A stretch of DNA of 64,000 nt from Chondrilla cf. caribensis (Eukaryota; Porifera; Demospongiae; Chondrillida; Chondrillidae), in contig OZ026553.1 in NCBI GenBank assembly GCA_964020155.1, forward strand, positions 4,227,509 through 4,291,508, given 5' to 3'. The position numbers were made by a program, and so were the translations under genes. The notes beneath the pieces were generated by a model. The model was not told the origin of the DNA. It saw only the letters and a list, made by a program, of their open reading frames with translations, and ran no database searches. Below, in pieces: positions 55,835-64,000 of this stretch. The stretch's first letter is position 1; each line of letters begins with the position of its first letter.

Positions 55835-56470
55835 ACCATGGCACGATATTATGGGGAGCTGTTCATGTATTTCACAATAATCTTCCTGTTTAGGACTTCC
55901 TATAGAAATCAGGACATAATCAGGACTTCCTACTTATTTTATAGGATGTTCCATTTATTATATAGGAAGTTCTATTTATTATATAGGACTTCCTATTTGT
56001 TATATAGGACTTCCTATTTGTTATATAGGACTACCTAGAAATAGGGGTATAGCTCTTCGTGAGACCAAATTCTCTTGCTCTACACTGCACTGTGCTAACT
56101 GAAACTCCAATACAGTTTGAAATTTGTTCCCAAGTAAAATTCAAAGATAACAGGTGTTCTACTTGAGATATATCTACTCCTAATCTGGGTTTCCCTCTCT
56201 CTTAGACTACCAACTTTAGAACAAATGGAGCAAAGATCATTGAGCATGCTCAGTAACATGCAGCCTATACAGAACTAGTACCTCCTAATATATAATAAAC
56301 TGTACATCCTATAATAGATAGAACATCCTATATTTATATAGGAAGTCCTATATAATAAATGGGATGTCCTATATAATAAATAGGAAGTCCTATAAAATAA
56401 ACAGGAAGATAATTGTGAAATCAATTTCGACATGAACGACACCCCATACACAATATGAGTCACATGGCCC
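55835..56470. mobile_element. Foldback element with tandem AGGACTTCCTATT units
   Basis: The left arm (about 55838-56035) and right arm (about 56285-56465) are inverted relative to each other. CCATG, GGGG and GTTCATG motifs at the left end, CACAATAATCTTCCTGTTT, and about six copies of a 20-27 bp GGACTTCCTATTTRTTATATA unit in the left arm correspond to the reverse complement in the right arm (AAACAGGAAGATAATTGTG and CATGAAC). The loop is about 250 bp and contains no gene. Long arms with internal repeats are typical of foldback elements. Confidence 0.75.
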
Positions 56471-56684
56471 ATTGACTACGTAATGATACTAGACATGGCT
56501 ATTTCAAGCCCCTTGCCATTAACTACATTCAACTGACTCGGAGTTAAACTATATGCAACGGCAATCTACGCATATCAAGAAAAAAGCCAACAACAAAACA
56601 AACAGTCAATATAATGGTCAAACTTCAATGTTGATTATAAAAGTGAATTTTCATTAAAAATAAATTGCCTTTATTACAATATAG

Positions 56685-56937
56685 CATCCGTTACCATAGA
56701 AACAGTACTATTATACAGCAATTTTATAATGTATAAAGCGCTAGCAACAGTATAAAGCGTTAGCAACGGATGCTATAATGGTTAAGACATGGACACTCGG
56801 GCATTATGACATTTAAAATACCAAGTCCCGAGGGCACGAAGCGCCCGAGGGCGAGTGTATTTTAAATATAATGCCCTAGTGTAGTCGAGTGTATTTTAAA
56901 TATAATGCCCTCGTGCCCATGTCTTAACCACTAAATA
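56685..56937. mobile_element. Two-hairpin foldback element, copy 2
   Basis: Same arms as 40749-40938 (ATAGCATCCGTTACCATAG, AACGGATGCTATAATGG). Hairpin 2 is longer, with a CCCGAGGGCACGAAGCGCCC centre, and one arm segment (GAGTGTATTTTAAATATAATGCC) is tandemly duplicated. Confidence 0.7.
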
Positions 56938-57004
56938 TTATATCAAATTTATGTGTTAAGTACACTTTATATACATACTCCATGTCATGACTGTAAACCA
57001 TAGC

Positions 57005-57440
57005 ACACACAAGCACACACTCCAGAGTGATCCTATCATTCATGCATTCACCAATTATATACAAAGGAAGGCACACAGTGTACATACACTTCTAATACAA
57101 TGCTATTATATTGTTCATTGGGAACTAGTAGTAATAATAATTGCAATGTCACCCTGTCTCAGGACCCACTGTAGGAAAGAAGCTCAGTTGAGCATGAAGT
57201 TCTTTGATGATTCTAACTATCAATATTTAGCTAGCACAATGACCTGCAACCACAAAAACAATTGCTATTTTTGTCATCATGATGGTGCTCATCTACGAGA
57301 TATGTTAAAGTTATACTACCATAGTGGTTATACCTGCACATATCAGGGTCTTAAATTTCAAAAGTGATTTGTTGTATGTTTCCAAGTTCACAGTGGATGC
57401 ATGGTATCCTTTACCACCATATCAATGTTGTACATACAAT
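57005..57440 (+). repeat. R1 copy lacking the X-box
   Basis: Starts at CACTCCAGAGTGATCC, after a short GCACACACAAGCACACA run. Confidence 0.8.
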
Positions 57441-57583
57441 TTTGACATATGCAATTACTTGCAAGGTTTCATGCCAAAAACAGTTATGCACTTCTCCAAT
57501 ACTGATTACAAAAGTGTATTTCCATTGAACATAAATTGTTCTTGTGTGTACACGTCTCTATAATAACACGCACATGTACACAC

Positions 57584-57894
<311 letters not shown>

Positions 57895-57939
57895 ATATTA
57901 TGTGTACAGATACATGTGTTACTATTGGAACCATATTAC

Positions 57940-58272
57940 TTTAAACTTTCATGCACTCGATTGGATCAGACATCATTGTGATTTAATGATTAATAACTCT
58001 TGGCAATCAACACCATAATTATCAGTAAGCTAGTACATAAACTAAAGAAGCTACACTACATGGTTTGGGCTAAATAGTTTAGATAAAGGTTATTTGATAT
58101 TACTATGCTATGTTAGCTGCTTGCAGTTAATCTGTTTTACTGAATCCTTAGTTCCAAGAGTAGCCTGACATTGGTTTTCTAGCCTCATTTACTACATAGA
58201 GAAAATTATTTTTCACAGACAGAGTGTGATTCATTATTGTCAACAGACTCCGTATGCATACTAAGAATGTTC
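57940..58272 (-). repeat. R4 flank of gene 12
   Basis: Starts inside R4 at TTTAAACTTTCATGCACTCG. The CACCATTATACACTATTTAC start is missing, replaced by the CA array. Confidence 0.75.
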
Positions 58273-58588
58273 TCACCATGAGAAACACAATCCGGTGATA
58301 AAATCCTCTATAGACACAGAATCAGGATGTGTGCAACAGTTTCCAGTTCCCACTACTCTTCCTCGACAATTTGGCTCAGAGAAGCATGTAGCTGAAAATA
58401 GAATAAGTTCACATTTGATGCACTCTTACCGTTTAACAGATATATGTAACCATCACAGTCTGAGAGAAAAATCTCACATCTGCATGTTCGAAGCTATACA
58501 ATACTGACTACTTACATGGCCGAGCCTGAGCCTGATAATCAATGGCTCCAAGAACCAACAGAACCAAGAGGACTCCTTTTCCAAACAT
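58273..58588 (-). CDS. Secreted cysteine-rich peptide, gene 12 (subfamily B)
   Basis: Exon 1 is 58516-58588, the intron 58392-58515 (124 bp) and exon 2 is 58273-58391 (119 nt), giving 63 residues, the shortest member. The leader carries Asp at position 17 (GAIDYQAQARP), an unusual charge near the cleavage region that might affect processing. The mature part has STCFSEPNCRGRVVGTGNCC with a 9-residue second loop (one shorter than gene 6), SIEDF, and ends C-F-S-W. The promoter and splice sites are intact. Confidence 0.8.
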
Positions 58589-58684
58589 TTCAGATCACCT
58601 CAAGTTGTCGAATCAAACGAGACTGTCACAGTTTCCCACCAAAGAACTCACAGAATGAATGAACAAGTGGAGCTCTGTAGCTCT

Positions 58685-58750
58685 CTTTTATAGCTACTGG
58701 TAGCATGTGATATTCATGCTCATTCTATGCCCACGCACATTACTTCATTA
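58685..58750 (-). promoter_or_regulatory. TATA promoter of peptide gene 12
   Basis: TATAAAAG at 58692-58685 on the minus strand. The usual ATGACGAGCATGAA has become ATAGAATGAGCATGAA, so the TGACG core is lost here. TTGTTCCCACC in the 5' UTR is shortened to TTTCCCACC. Confidence 0.65.
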
Positions 58751-58894
58751 ATTCTTTGCGTAACGCTTATTAACTTTACACAATTCACCCAAATACAGAG
58801 TACTTTTACAGATGGAGCTTTGTATGCAACTAATAAAATGTACACATCTAGACTTCCATCAAACTGTGTGCATCACTTTTTGTGCCTAATGTTA

Positions 58895-59215
58895 TACATA
58901 AGTAGCCTCATGTTGTATACACGTATGTAGTCTCGTGTTATACATATTCTGTAGCCTCATGTTGTACGTATGTAGCCTCAGGTTGTACATCTGTAGTCTT
59001 GTATTGTACATTCGTATATAGCCTCATGTTGTAAATATGTAATCTCGTGTTGTACATACATATGTAGCCTCATGTTGTACATGTGTAGCCTCATTTTGTA
59101 CATATATGGCCTCATGTTGTACATATGTAATCTCATATTGTACGTATGTTGCCTCATCTTGTACATACTGTATGTGACTTCATGTTGTACATATGTAGCC
59201 TCATGTTGGATGTTA
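58895..59215. repeat. Minisatellite, 19-30 bp units (GTAGCCTCATGTTGTACATAT)
   Basis: About 14 diverged tandem units, with GTAGCCTCATGTTGTAC and GTAATCTCGTGTTGTAC variants alternating. Open frames across it in both directions are a by-product of the repeat. Confidence 0.85.
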
Positions 59216-59790
59216 TCCACACGTACCATTCCTGTGGGCATGTCCATATCAATTTTGCGTGCAAGAACAGGGTCTACCTCACTACCCTCATCAAAAGTGT
59301 TTAGTGTTCATACTGTCCATCAAACCCAGACTATGTGTCTGGATAGTGGCTAAGGACCCATTCCCAAACCAATTCCCACGCAAATGTGAAGTAAAATGAC
59401 GTCCCTTTTCTTCACTAATATATACAAGTAATACAGAACACATTTTTCATAGCATAAAATACTACAGCATGCAGATCTGAATTCTTTGAAAATTTTAAGG
59501 TGATAACATAATAAAAGTAAACAGTTGCAATATATTATATATCAAGTTCATTAGTTCATGCATGTCAAGTACTATCACACCATAATTATTCAATATTATA
59601 CATAAATCCAGGATCCATTGATTATAATAGTAATATGATATACAAATGCATACTATCGTAATAAATACAGATTCTGAATGTTCTTCATGAAATGAGGGTG
59701 GTTCATGATCAATTGAGCAACATTGGAGAAGTCTAATAGAGCTATATATGGGCATGTTGTTGCATTATGGGTAAGATGTAGCGTATATAT
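59216..59790. other. Region without recognisable gene
   Basis: Unique AT-rich sequence. A 93-codon frame that starts in the minisatellite ends at 59353. No splice-supported exon or repeat recognised. Confidence 0.55.
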
Positions 59791-59973
59791 ATAGCCACAT
59801 AGCTGACAACTACACCATTTTCAAAGTAGATTTTATCAAAGCTGTTCAATACAACTGCTGCAGTTACGTTCAGACGTGTGTTGAGGCAGCCCCCTAGTTC
59901 CTGAATCAAGTAGCCTCCGAATATTCACATAACCTACAAGGAGACGTACCGAATGAAGGAACCTGTTAATTAA

Positions 59974-60536
59974 CGTATATTCTCTAATTTTTCGGCAAAG
60001 CAAATTTCAGCTCTAAGTCGGCAATAAGGGATACAATGGTTGGAACCAGAAATGCGACGGAAAATTAGGGAAATTTGACGACAATTTAGAGTACACACCA
60101 GAAAATTACGTAATCGAAAATGGCAGAAGTCTCCAACAGTAGCTCCTTTTCACGGGTATCATGCGTACATGGACCAGTGGGAAGCCCGAATCGATGCTGC
60201 ACTCTTCTTCGAACGAGAATTAGGTGAATATGACATTATTTAAGGTATAAGAGTCTGTATTCGTTGTTTTTTTAGCCAGTATTTGACCTATTCTTGCCGA
60301 GCAGGTAACGTTTTCACTGTTGATTGGCACTGCCTATGCCACACGATAAACATAATAAAGCAAAAAAAGAACAAAGAGAGAGGCATATGGCACATTAAGA
60401 GACGAACGTGTTCAATCCTTATAGCTGACAAAAAATTAGAATCAAGACTAAAAATTAGGGAACGTGAAATTTCGTCGAAAATTAGAATATTACCAGACCC
60501 TATTAGGACGGATGCTCAAAAATTAGGGAACATACG
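59974..60536. mobile_element. 563-bp TIR element (CGTATATTCTCTAATTTTT ends), non-autonomous
   Basis: The left end CGTATATTCTCTAATTTTT and right end AAAAATTAGGGAACATACG are inverted repeats with three mismatches. Further inside, GCAAATTTCAG and GTGAAATTTCGTCG are also related. The paralogous locus near 54392 lacks the whole segment. Internally, an ATGGCAGAAGTCTCC start (60120) and a donor-like AATTAGGTGAAT (about 60225) suggest a captured or vestigial first exon. No transposase core is seen. The left flank is TTAATTAA; the target duplication is not clear. Confidence 0.7.
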
Positions 60537-60699
60537 ATAATGGAACAATAAACAAGTCAATTATATACTGGGTACATCACTAATAAGATCAGCGTTGTAT
60601 ATACCCTGTATGGTACATAGCAAATGTACCCCAGTTGCTCCCTTGGATCTAAGGTGACAATATCACAACTGGGAAACATGTAATCATGAATCTCAAGGG

Positions 60700-60840
60700 G
60701 AGTAGTTAGAAATTCTCTTCATACAATATTAACAGGAGCAATCATTCATACATAGGGACACATACAGGAAGCTCCAATTATGAGAGAAACCCACTCTCAA
60801 TCCAATCCCCCCCCGGCTGCTCCCAGTCCACCTCCAATAA
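60700..60840. repeat. Copy of the GACACACACAGGAAACTTTA block
   Basis: CAGGAGCAATCATTCATACATAGGGAC and GAGAGAAACCCACTCTCAATCC match 11905-11990 and 37655-37735. Ends in a CCCCCCCC tract. Confidence 0.6.
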
Positions 60841-60960
60841 CCTAACCACGACCCTTTCCAACATAGGTATAACACACTCCATGCATCATCGATCTGACAT
60901 CACCAACTATAGTCCCTTGTGTTGTGCGGTTTTGAGTTTTTGTATCAAATTGGTTGTCAG

Positions 60961-61352
60961 TTATTTGAGTGAATCTCCCATGGTACCCAGTCCGACATTC
61001 ATTCCTGTTATTGAGGTAGATCCAATCATAGTTTTGACCCATGGTGTCATTAAACTGAATGCCCCATCAACTGGTGCAGGGATTGAAGATAGAACGGCAC
61101 GCTCAAGGCTGAAACCAACAATAGGTCCTAAAAACCCTCCAATGTACCCGCCAATATCGTAGCCTAGCTTTCCGTAATGTATGGCATTCACTTTACCAGA
61201 CTTGTAGCCCTCCACGACCAAGGCCTTTCCCGACGCGCACACCATGGCCACATAAATGGGATCTTCACGTATTGCGTGTACCTGGCCACAGGGTTGATAG
61301 CACTGTTTTCCATACTGTCCGCCAACACTCATGCAAAGGTTGTTTTCCGAGG
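60961..61352 (-). CDS. Terminal exon of an unknown gene, glycine-rich C-terminus
   Basis: After a possible acceptor (GCACACAG, ending at 61353 on the plus strand) a 130-codon frame runs to TAA at 60961. It begins SENNLCMSVGGQYGKQCYQP and includes REDPIYVAMVC, VEGYKSGKVNAIHYG and a Gly-rich run, YDIGGYIGGFLGPIVGFSLE, that could insert into a membrane (G-x3-G spacing). Four Cys lie in the first third. The upstream 61353-61430 stretch belongs to gene-family F, suggesting this is the 3' exon missing from the other copies. The acceptor lacks a good pyrimidine tract. An alternative frame (60842-61042) overlaps the end. Not a family I recognise. Confidence 0.4.
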
Positions 61353-61430
61353 CTGTGTGCACTCTCTACCGCTTTCCCTCCTGACGACAGAGCTGACATT
61401 GCTGTTAGTCCACATTTGCTAAGGTAAATG
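61353..61430 (-). pseudogene. Gene-family F fragment, copy 6
   Basis: Short piece coding GLTAMSALSSGGKAVESAHS in the copy 3/5 frame. It is broken off at CATTTGCTAAGGTAAATGG, where unrelated sequence starts. Confidence 0.45.
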
Positions 61431-62035
61431 GGGGTAATTCCGTAATTGGGGTAATTTCGTAATTTTCGATTTCAACTCACATTACTGGAGCGAAGGTACG
61501 GAGCGATGTCCTACAATATACCTGCTAGCCAACTTTAACTAGTGCGCTGTTAGCTCAGCGCCTACCGATTGTACCGGTCTTCTCTACGTACAAGACAATG
61601 CCGAAGTAGTTAGCTACGCTATTGTGCTCGGACAGTATAATGTGTTGTATCTTGGTGTTGTCACACTGAGAAGAGAGAGTGTAGACAAAAGACAATCAAA
61701 TTGACTTTAACACTGTATAAATCAACGACGCTAGAAACTACAAGTGGTAAACTTAAACAGGCAGCGGACCTACATGTGTAGAATCAGCGTACCTGATCTG
61801 AGCCAGTTACTCTTCGTCGTTAATGAACATGGTTTTGAAGTATACTGCCGATTCGAATTGGGGGAATTCCGTAATTTCCGAAGCGCGTCATTTTAAAGCA
61901 TTGTACAACGGCGAGGAGTAAAAAAAAACGAGTTACAATTGAGGTTACAAGCAGCTTAAAAGTACTATATTGTGCCTGAATTCTACCACGTTGTCAATCA
62001 TCTCATTTAGACTGACTGTGACTATATACTGTACG
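61431..62035. other. Region without recognisable gene
   Basis: GGTAATTCCGTAATTGGGG near 61430 and GGGAATTCCGTAATTTCCG near 61862 form a spaced near-direct repeat, perhaps ends of another element. No exon supported. Confidence 0.45.
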
Positions 62036-62086
62036 TATATAGCTTAGTACGTTGTAGCTAAACCATCTGAACTAGAGCACCCAATA
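62036..62086 (-). pseudogene. Decayed fourth death-fold-like exon
   Basis: On the minus strand TTTATGCAG is followed by VLGALVQ and then, after a one-base deletion, DGLATTY. This parallels VFGALVEDGLMSTKD of the exon at 62424-62630. The frame ends at once in stops. The acceptor is in the same phase as the intact exons. Confidence 0.6.
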
Positions 62087-62302
62087 CTGCATAAACAGAA
62101 TTCATCAACAACAAAAAAATAACAAACAGATTCCACCACTGCTGTGTATCAGTACAACTATGCCAGATATTCTTTGTCCACCTATAGCCTAACAATATTA
62201 TGTGAATAAATCATACTTGTGAGCGCTTGAACAACATATGTATATAACCAACATAATATACACGCATAGGTACATACGTATATGTATGTATTGAGTATAT
62301 CA

Positions 62303-62385
62303 CACACACACGCACACATACACACACAAACACACAGTACACACACATACACAAACACACACACACATACACACACACAAACACA
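62303..62385. repeat. (CA)n, irregular
   Basis: CA with CATA, AAACA and GTACACA interruptions, just downstream of the exon 62424-62630. Confidence 0.9.
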
Positions 62386-62423
62386 CAGCTACGTACGTAC
62401 ATACGTACAGTACATTTTCCTAC

Positions 62424-62810
62424 CTTTTAATATAGAAACTGCAATGTCTCCTTTAGTAAAGCTAAACTTCTCAAAGATCTCCACAGTCCTGGTAATCACT
62501 ATGTGATCTTTGGTACATTGGATGCTACAAATGAAATCAACGAAATGTCTCGTTGTCTTTGGGAAGACTCTGCGATAGCCCTGAACATCTTTTGTGGACA
62601 TCAAACCATCTTCAACTAGTGCACCAAATACTACATAAGGGGAGAGTCAATATCAGACAATTTCCACTGCACAAACAGGGCCTGGTAGTATTATTTCACT
62701 CATGCTCACCCCCCACAGTAACACAACCACAACACCCACACCCACACACCCACACACCCACACACCCACACACAAACACATGCACACACACACACACACA
62801 CACACACACA

Positions 62811-62881
<71 letters not shown>

Positions 62882-62893
62882 GCACACACACAC

Positions 62894-62948
<55 letters not shown>

Positions 62949-63025
62949 TGCACACACACAAATACTGAACACACACGCACGCACGCACGCACGCACGCAT
63001 GCACGCACACACACACACATACACA

Positions 63026-63064
<39 letters not shown>

Positions 63065-64000
63065 AAGAGCCTACCTGTCAATATTTCAATTTCTTGATTA
63101 TATTTATGTCTACTCATAATTTCTGCTGCTCTTTTGATATTATCAATTTTCTTCGTACACTGGATAGACAACAGTCTACTCATTAGATCTCCATTCATTC
63201 TCTTCATCTCTTGTACATCCTCACTAGTTACTAATTTACCATCATACATTTCGGACAACACTACGATTATAAATACAAACAACTCATACATTGGCTATTG
63301 GTTCACCATTTAAATTAAGATTTCTGATACTGATACACTTGATCACTGGTAATAGGGTTACAGTTACAGCAGCTATTGACCTGATAATGAAGGGCTGTAG
63401 TGTGCACACACAAAATAGGACAAATGTTACAATTCAGCTACTGTACGTATAGTATTTTAATTACCATACACAGATCCACTGGACAATGTAGTGACTGACA
63501 ACTATAGCAATTTGATACATTTGGAATATAATATTTTTCATTGGCCAGATTCTGTGTTCTGGAGTGCCAAGGAATGCAACTAAATATATTATGTAACAAA
63601 CCACCTTCTTACCATAATAAATGGCAGAGAGAGGCCTCGCAAAAGACTATACAATTTTACAACAGATTTCCGTATGGATTTTAAGGTCAAAGCAAAGTAT
63701 GGACTGTAATTTTATAATGAAACACAGAGATTCTCCAGACTCACATATAGCCTATATTCAGATTATTCACTCACCTGAAAGAGGTCCTAAAGCACGATGT
63801 ATTTTATGTTTGAATTCAGGCACCTTGTTTTGTTGGTCTTTCAGTATCTTGATGGCAGTTTTACGCTGTTTCTTTGGTTTTACACAAAGAACTAGAGATA
63901 ATTGGTCGAAACCTTTAAAATCCCAAACAGACATCCTCTCAATTCCTCTACATTCGTCTTTAGTCACAACTCCTTCCTTAGAATGAAGTTCCCTCATCAC
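62424..64000 (-). CDS. Death-fold (CARD-like) repeat gene, three exons, incomplete at both ends
   Basis: Exon a is 63775 to beyond the window edge (donor GTGAGT), exon b 63075-63260 (62 codons, donor GTAGGC) and exon c 62424-62630 (69 codons, donor GTAGGA). Exons b and c start and end in phase 1, so each is a symmetric module. The modules align. Exon a has EGVVTKDECRGIERM, then KTAIKILKDQ and EFKHKIHRAL. Exon b has DGKLVTSEDVQEMKRM and IQCTKKIDNIKRAAEIM. Exon c has EDGLMSTKDVQGYRRV and IQCTKDHIVITRTVEIF. A polar loop plus E/D-x2-x-I followed by amphipathic helices recalls CARD/death-fold domains of invertebrate immune adaptors or NLRs. That family call is inference. A 320-bp CA array lies in the intron between b and c. 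Confidence 0.5.
62739..63063. repeat. Intronic (CA)n compound array
   Basis: CA tracts with CCCACAC, AAGCAC, CACGC(ACGC)n and CATACAC sections, lying wholly inside the intron between two death-fold-like exons and starting about 12 bp after the exon b donor. Confidence 0.95.
63261..63774 (-). other. Intron between death-fold-like exons a and b
   Basis: 514 bp without recognisable repeats. The acceptor ATAATCGTAG at 63270-63261 preserves the phase-1 frame. Confidence 0.5.

Noticed and set aside
58978..59247. 89-codon minus ORF with repeated YNMRLHMYNMR-type units
   Set aside because: It is a translation of the minisatellite; unit lengths vary and do not preserve frame throughout.
61545..61610. 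tRNA-like stretch GTTAGCTCAGCGCCTACC
   Set aside because: It resembles a tRNA D-arm, but no acceptor pairing, anticodon arm or T-arm follows.
63621..63986. 121-codon plus-strand ORF at the right end
   Set aside because: It is antisense to the spliced death-fold-like exon a and its intron and has no features of its own.

Overview
The window is animal (metazoan) nuclear DNA, not bacterial. It is AT-rich, has no long uninterrupted ORFs, has spliced genes with very short introns (about 100-125 bp), TATA promoters, dense (CA)n/(GT)n microsatellites and many non-autonomous transposons. Death-fold-like exons at the right end and the overall repeat landscape suggest a marine invertebrate, possibly a demosponge. 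That taxon guess is low confidence and needs a database search.

The main content is a multi-copy cluster of tiny two-exon genes for secreted cysteine-rich peptides. I find 12 loci: 1-299(-), 6850-7145(-), 8526-8650(+, orphan exon), 18250-18558(-), 21246-21556(+), 24900-25208(-), 25476-25791(+), 33873-34173(-), 43099-43399(-), 47148-47465(+), 51852-52149(+) and 58273-58588(-). A thirteenth relic at about 2960-3465 keeps only the 3' flank. Exon 1 is always 73 nt and encodes a nearly invariant signal peptide. A phase-1 intron follows. Exon 2 encodes a 39-42 residue mature peptide with five cysteines (C-x5-C-x9-11-CC-x15-17-C-x2-W-stop), and its residues vary strongly between the cysteines. Two subfamilies exist: A, with CYYEPDC and a C-x-N-W-like end, and B, with GRVV and a C-x-P-W-like end. 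Nine loci share a TATA promoter block. Two intact copies (genes 5 and 7) have lost it.

The genes sit in duplicated and inverted blocks. Each block combines dispersed repeat R3, a CA/GT microsatellite, dispersed repeat R1, a conserved 3' flank (R4) and a peptide gene. A large direct segmental duplication links about 11.0-22.0 kb with about 36.6-47.8 kb, and a second links about 26.4-29.3 kb with about 47.9-50.7 kb. Between these lie fragments of at least two other gene families: a basic/cysteine-containing family at 3.5, 13, 19.8, 38.8, 44.7 and 61 kb, and a six-copy exon ending in a splice-donor-like site beside a GT tract.

Several mobile elements can be delimited to the base by target duplications or by an empty paralogous site. 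They are a 749-bp element with a 9-bp duplication (4010-4758), a TTAA-flanked piggyBac-like MITE (7512-8066), a LINE 3' end (about 31539-31968), a pogo-like MITE (52164-52337), a foldback element (about 55835-56470) and a 563-bp TIR element (59974-60536).

At the right end, 62.4-64.0 kb on the minus strand carries three consecutive phase-1/phase-1 exons for repeated death-fold (CARD-like) modules plus a decayed fourth. An unassigned glycine-rich C-terminal exon lies at 60961-61352(-).
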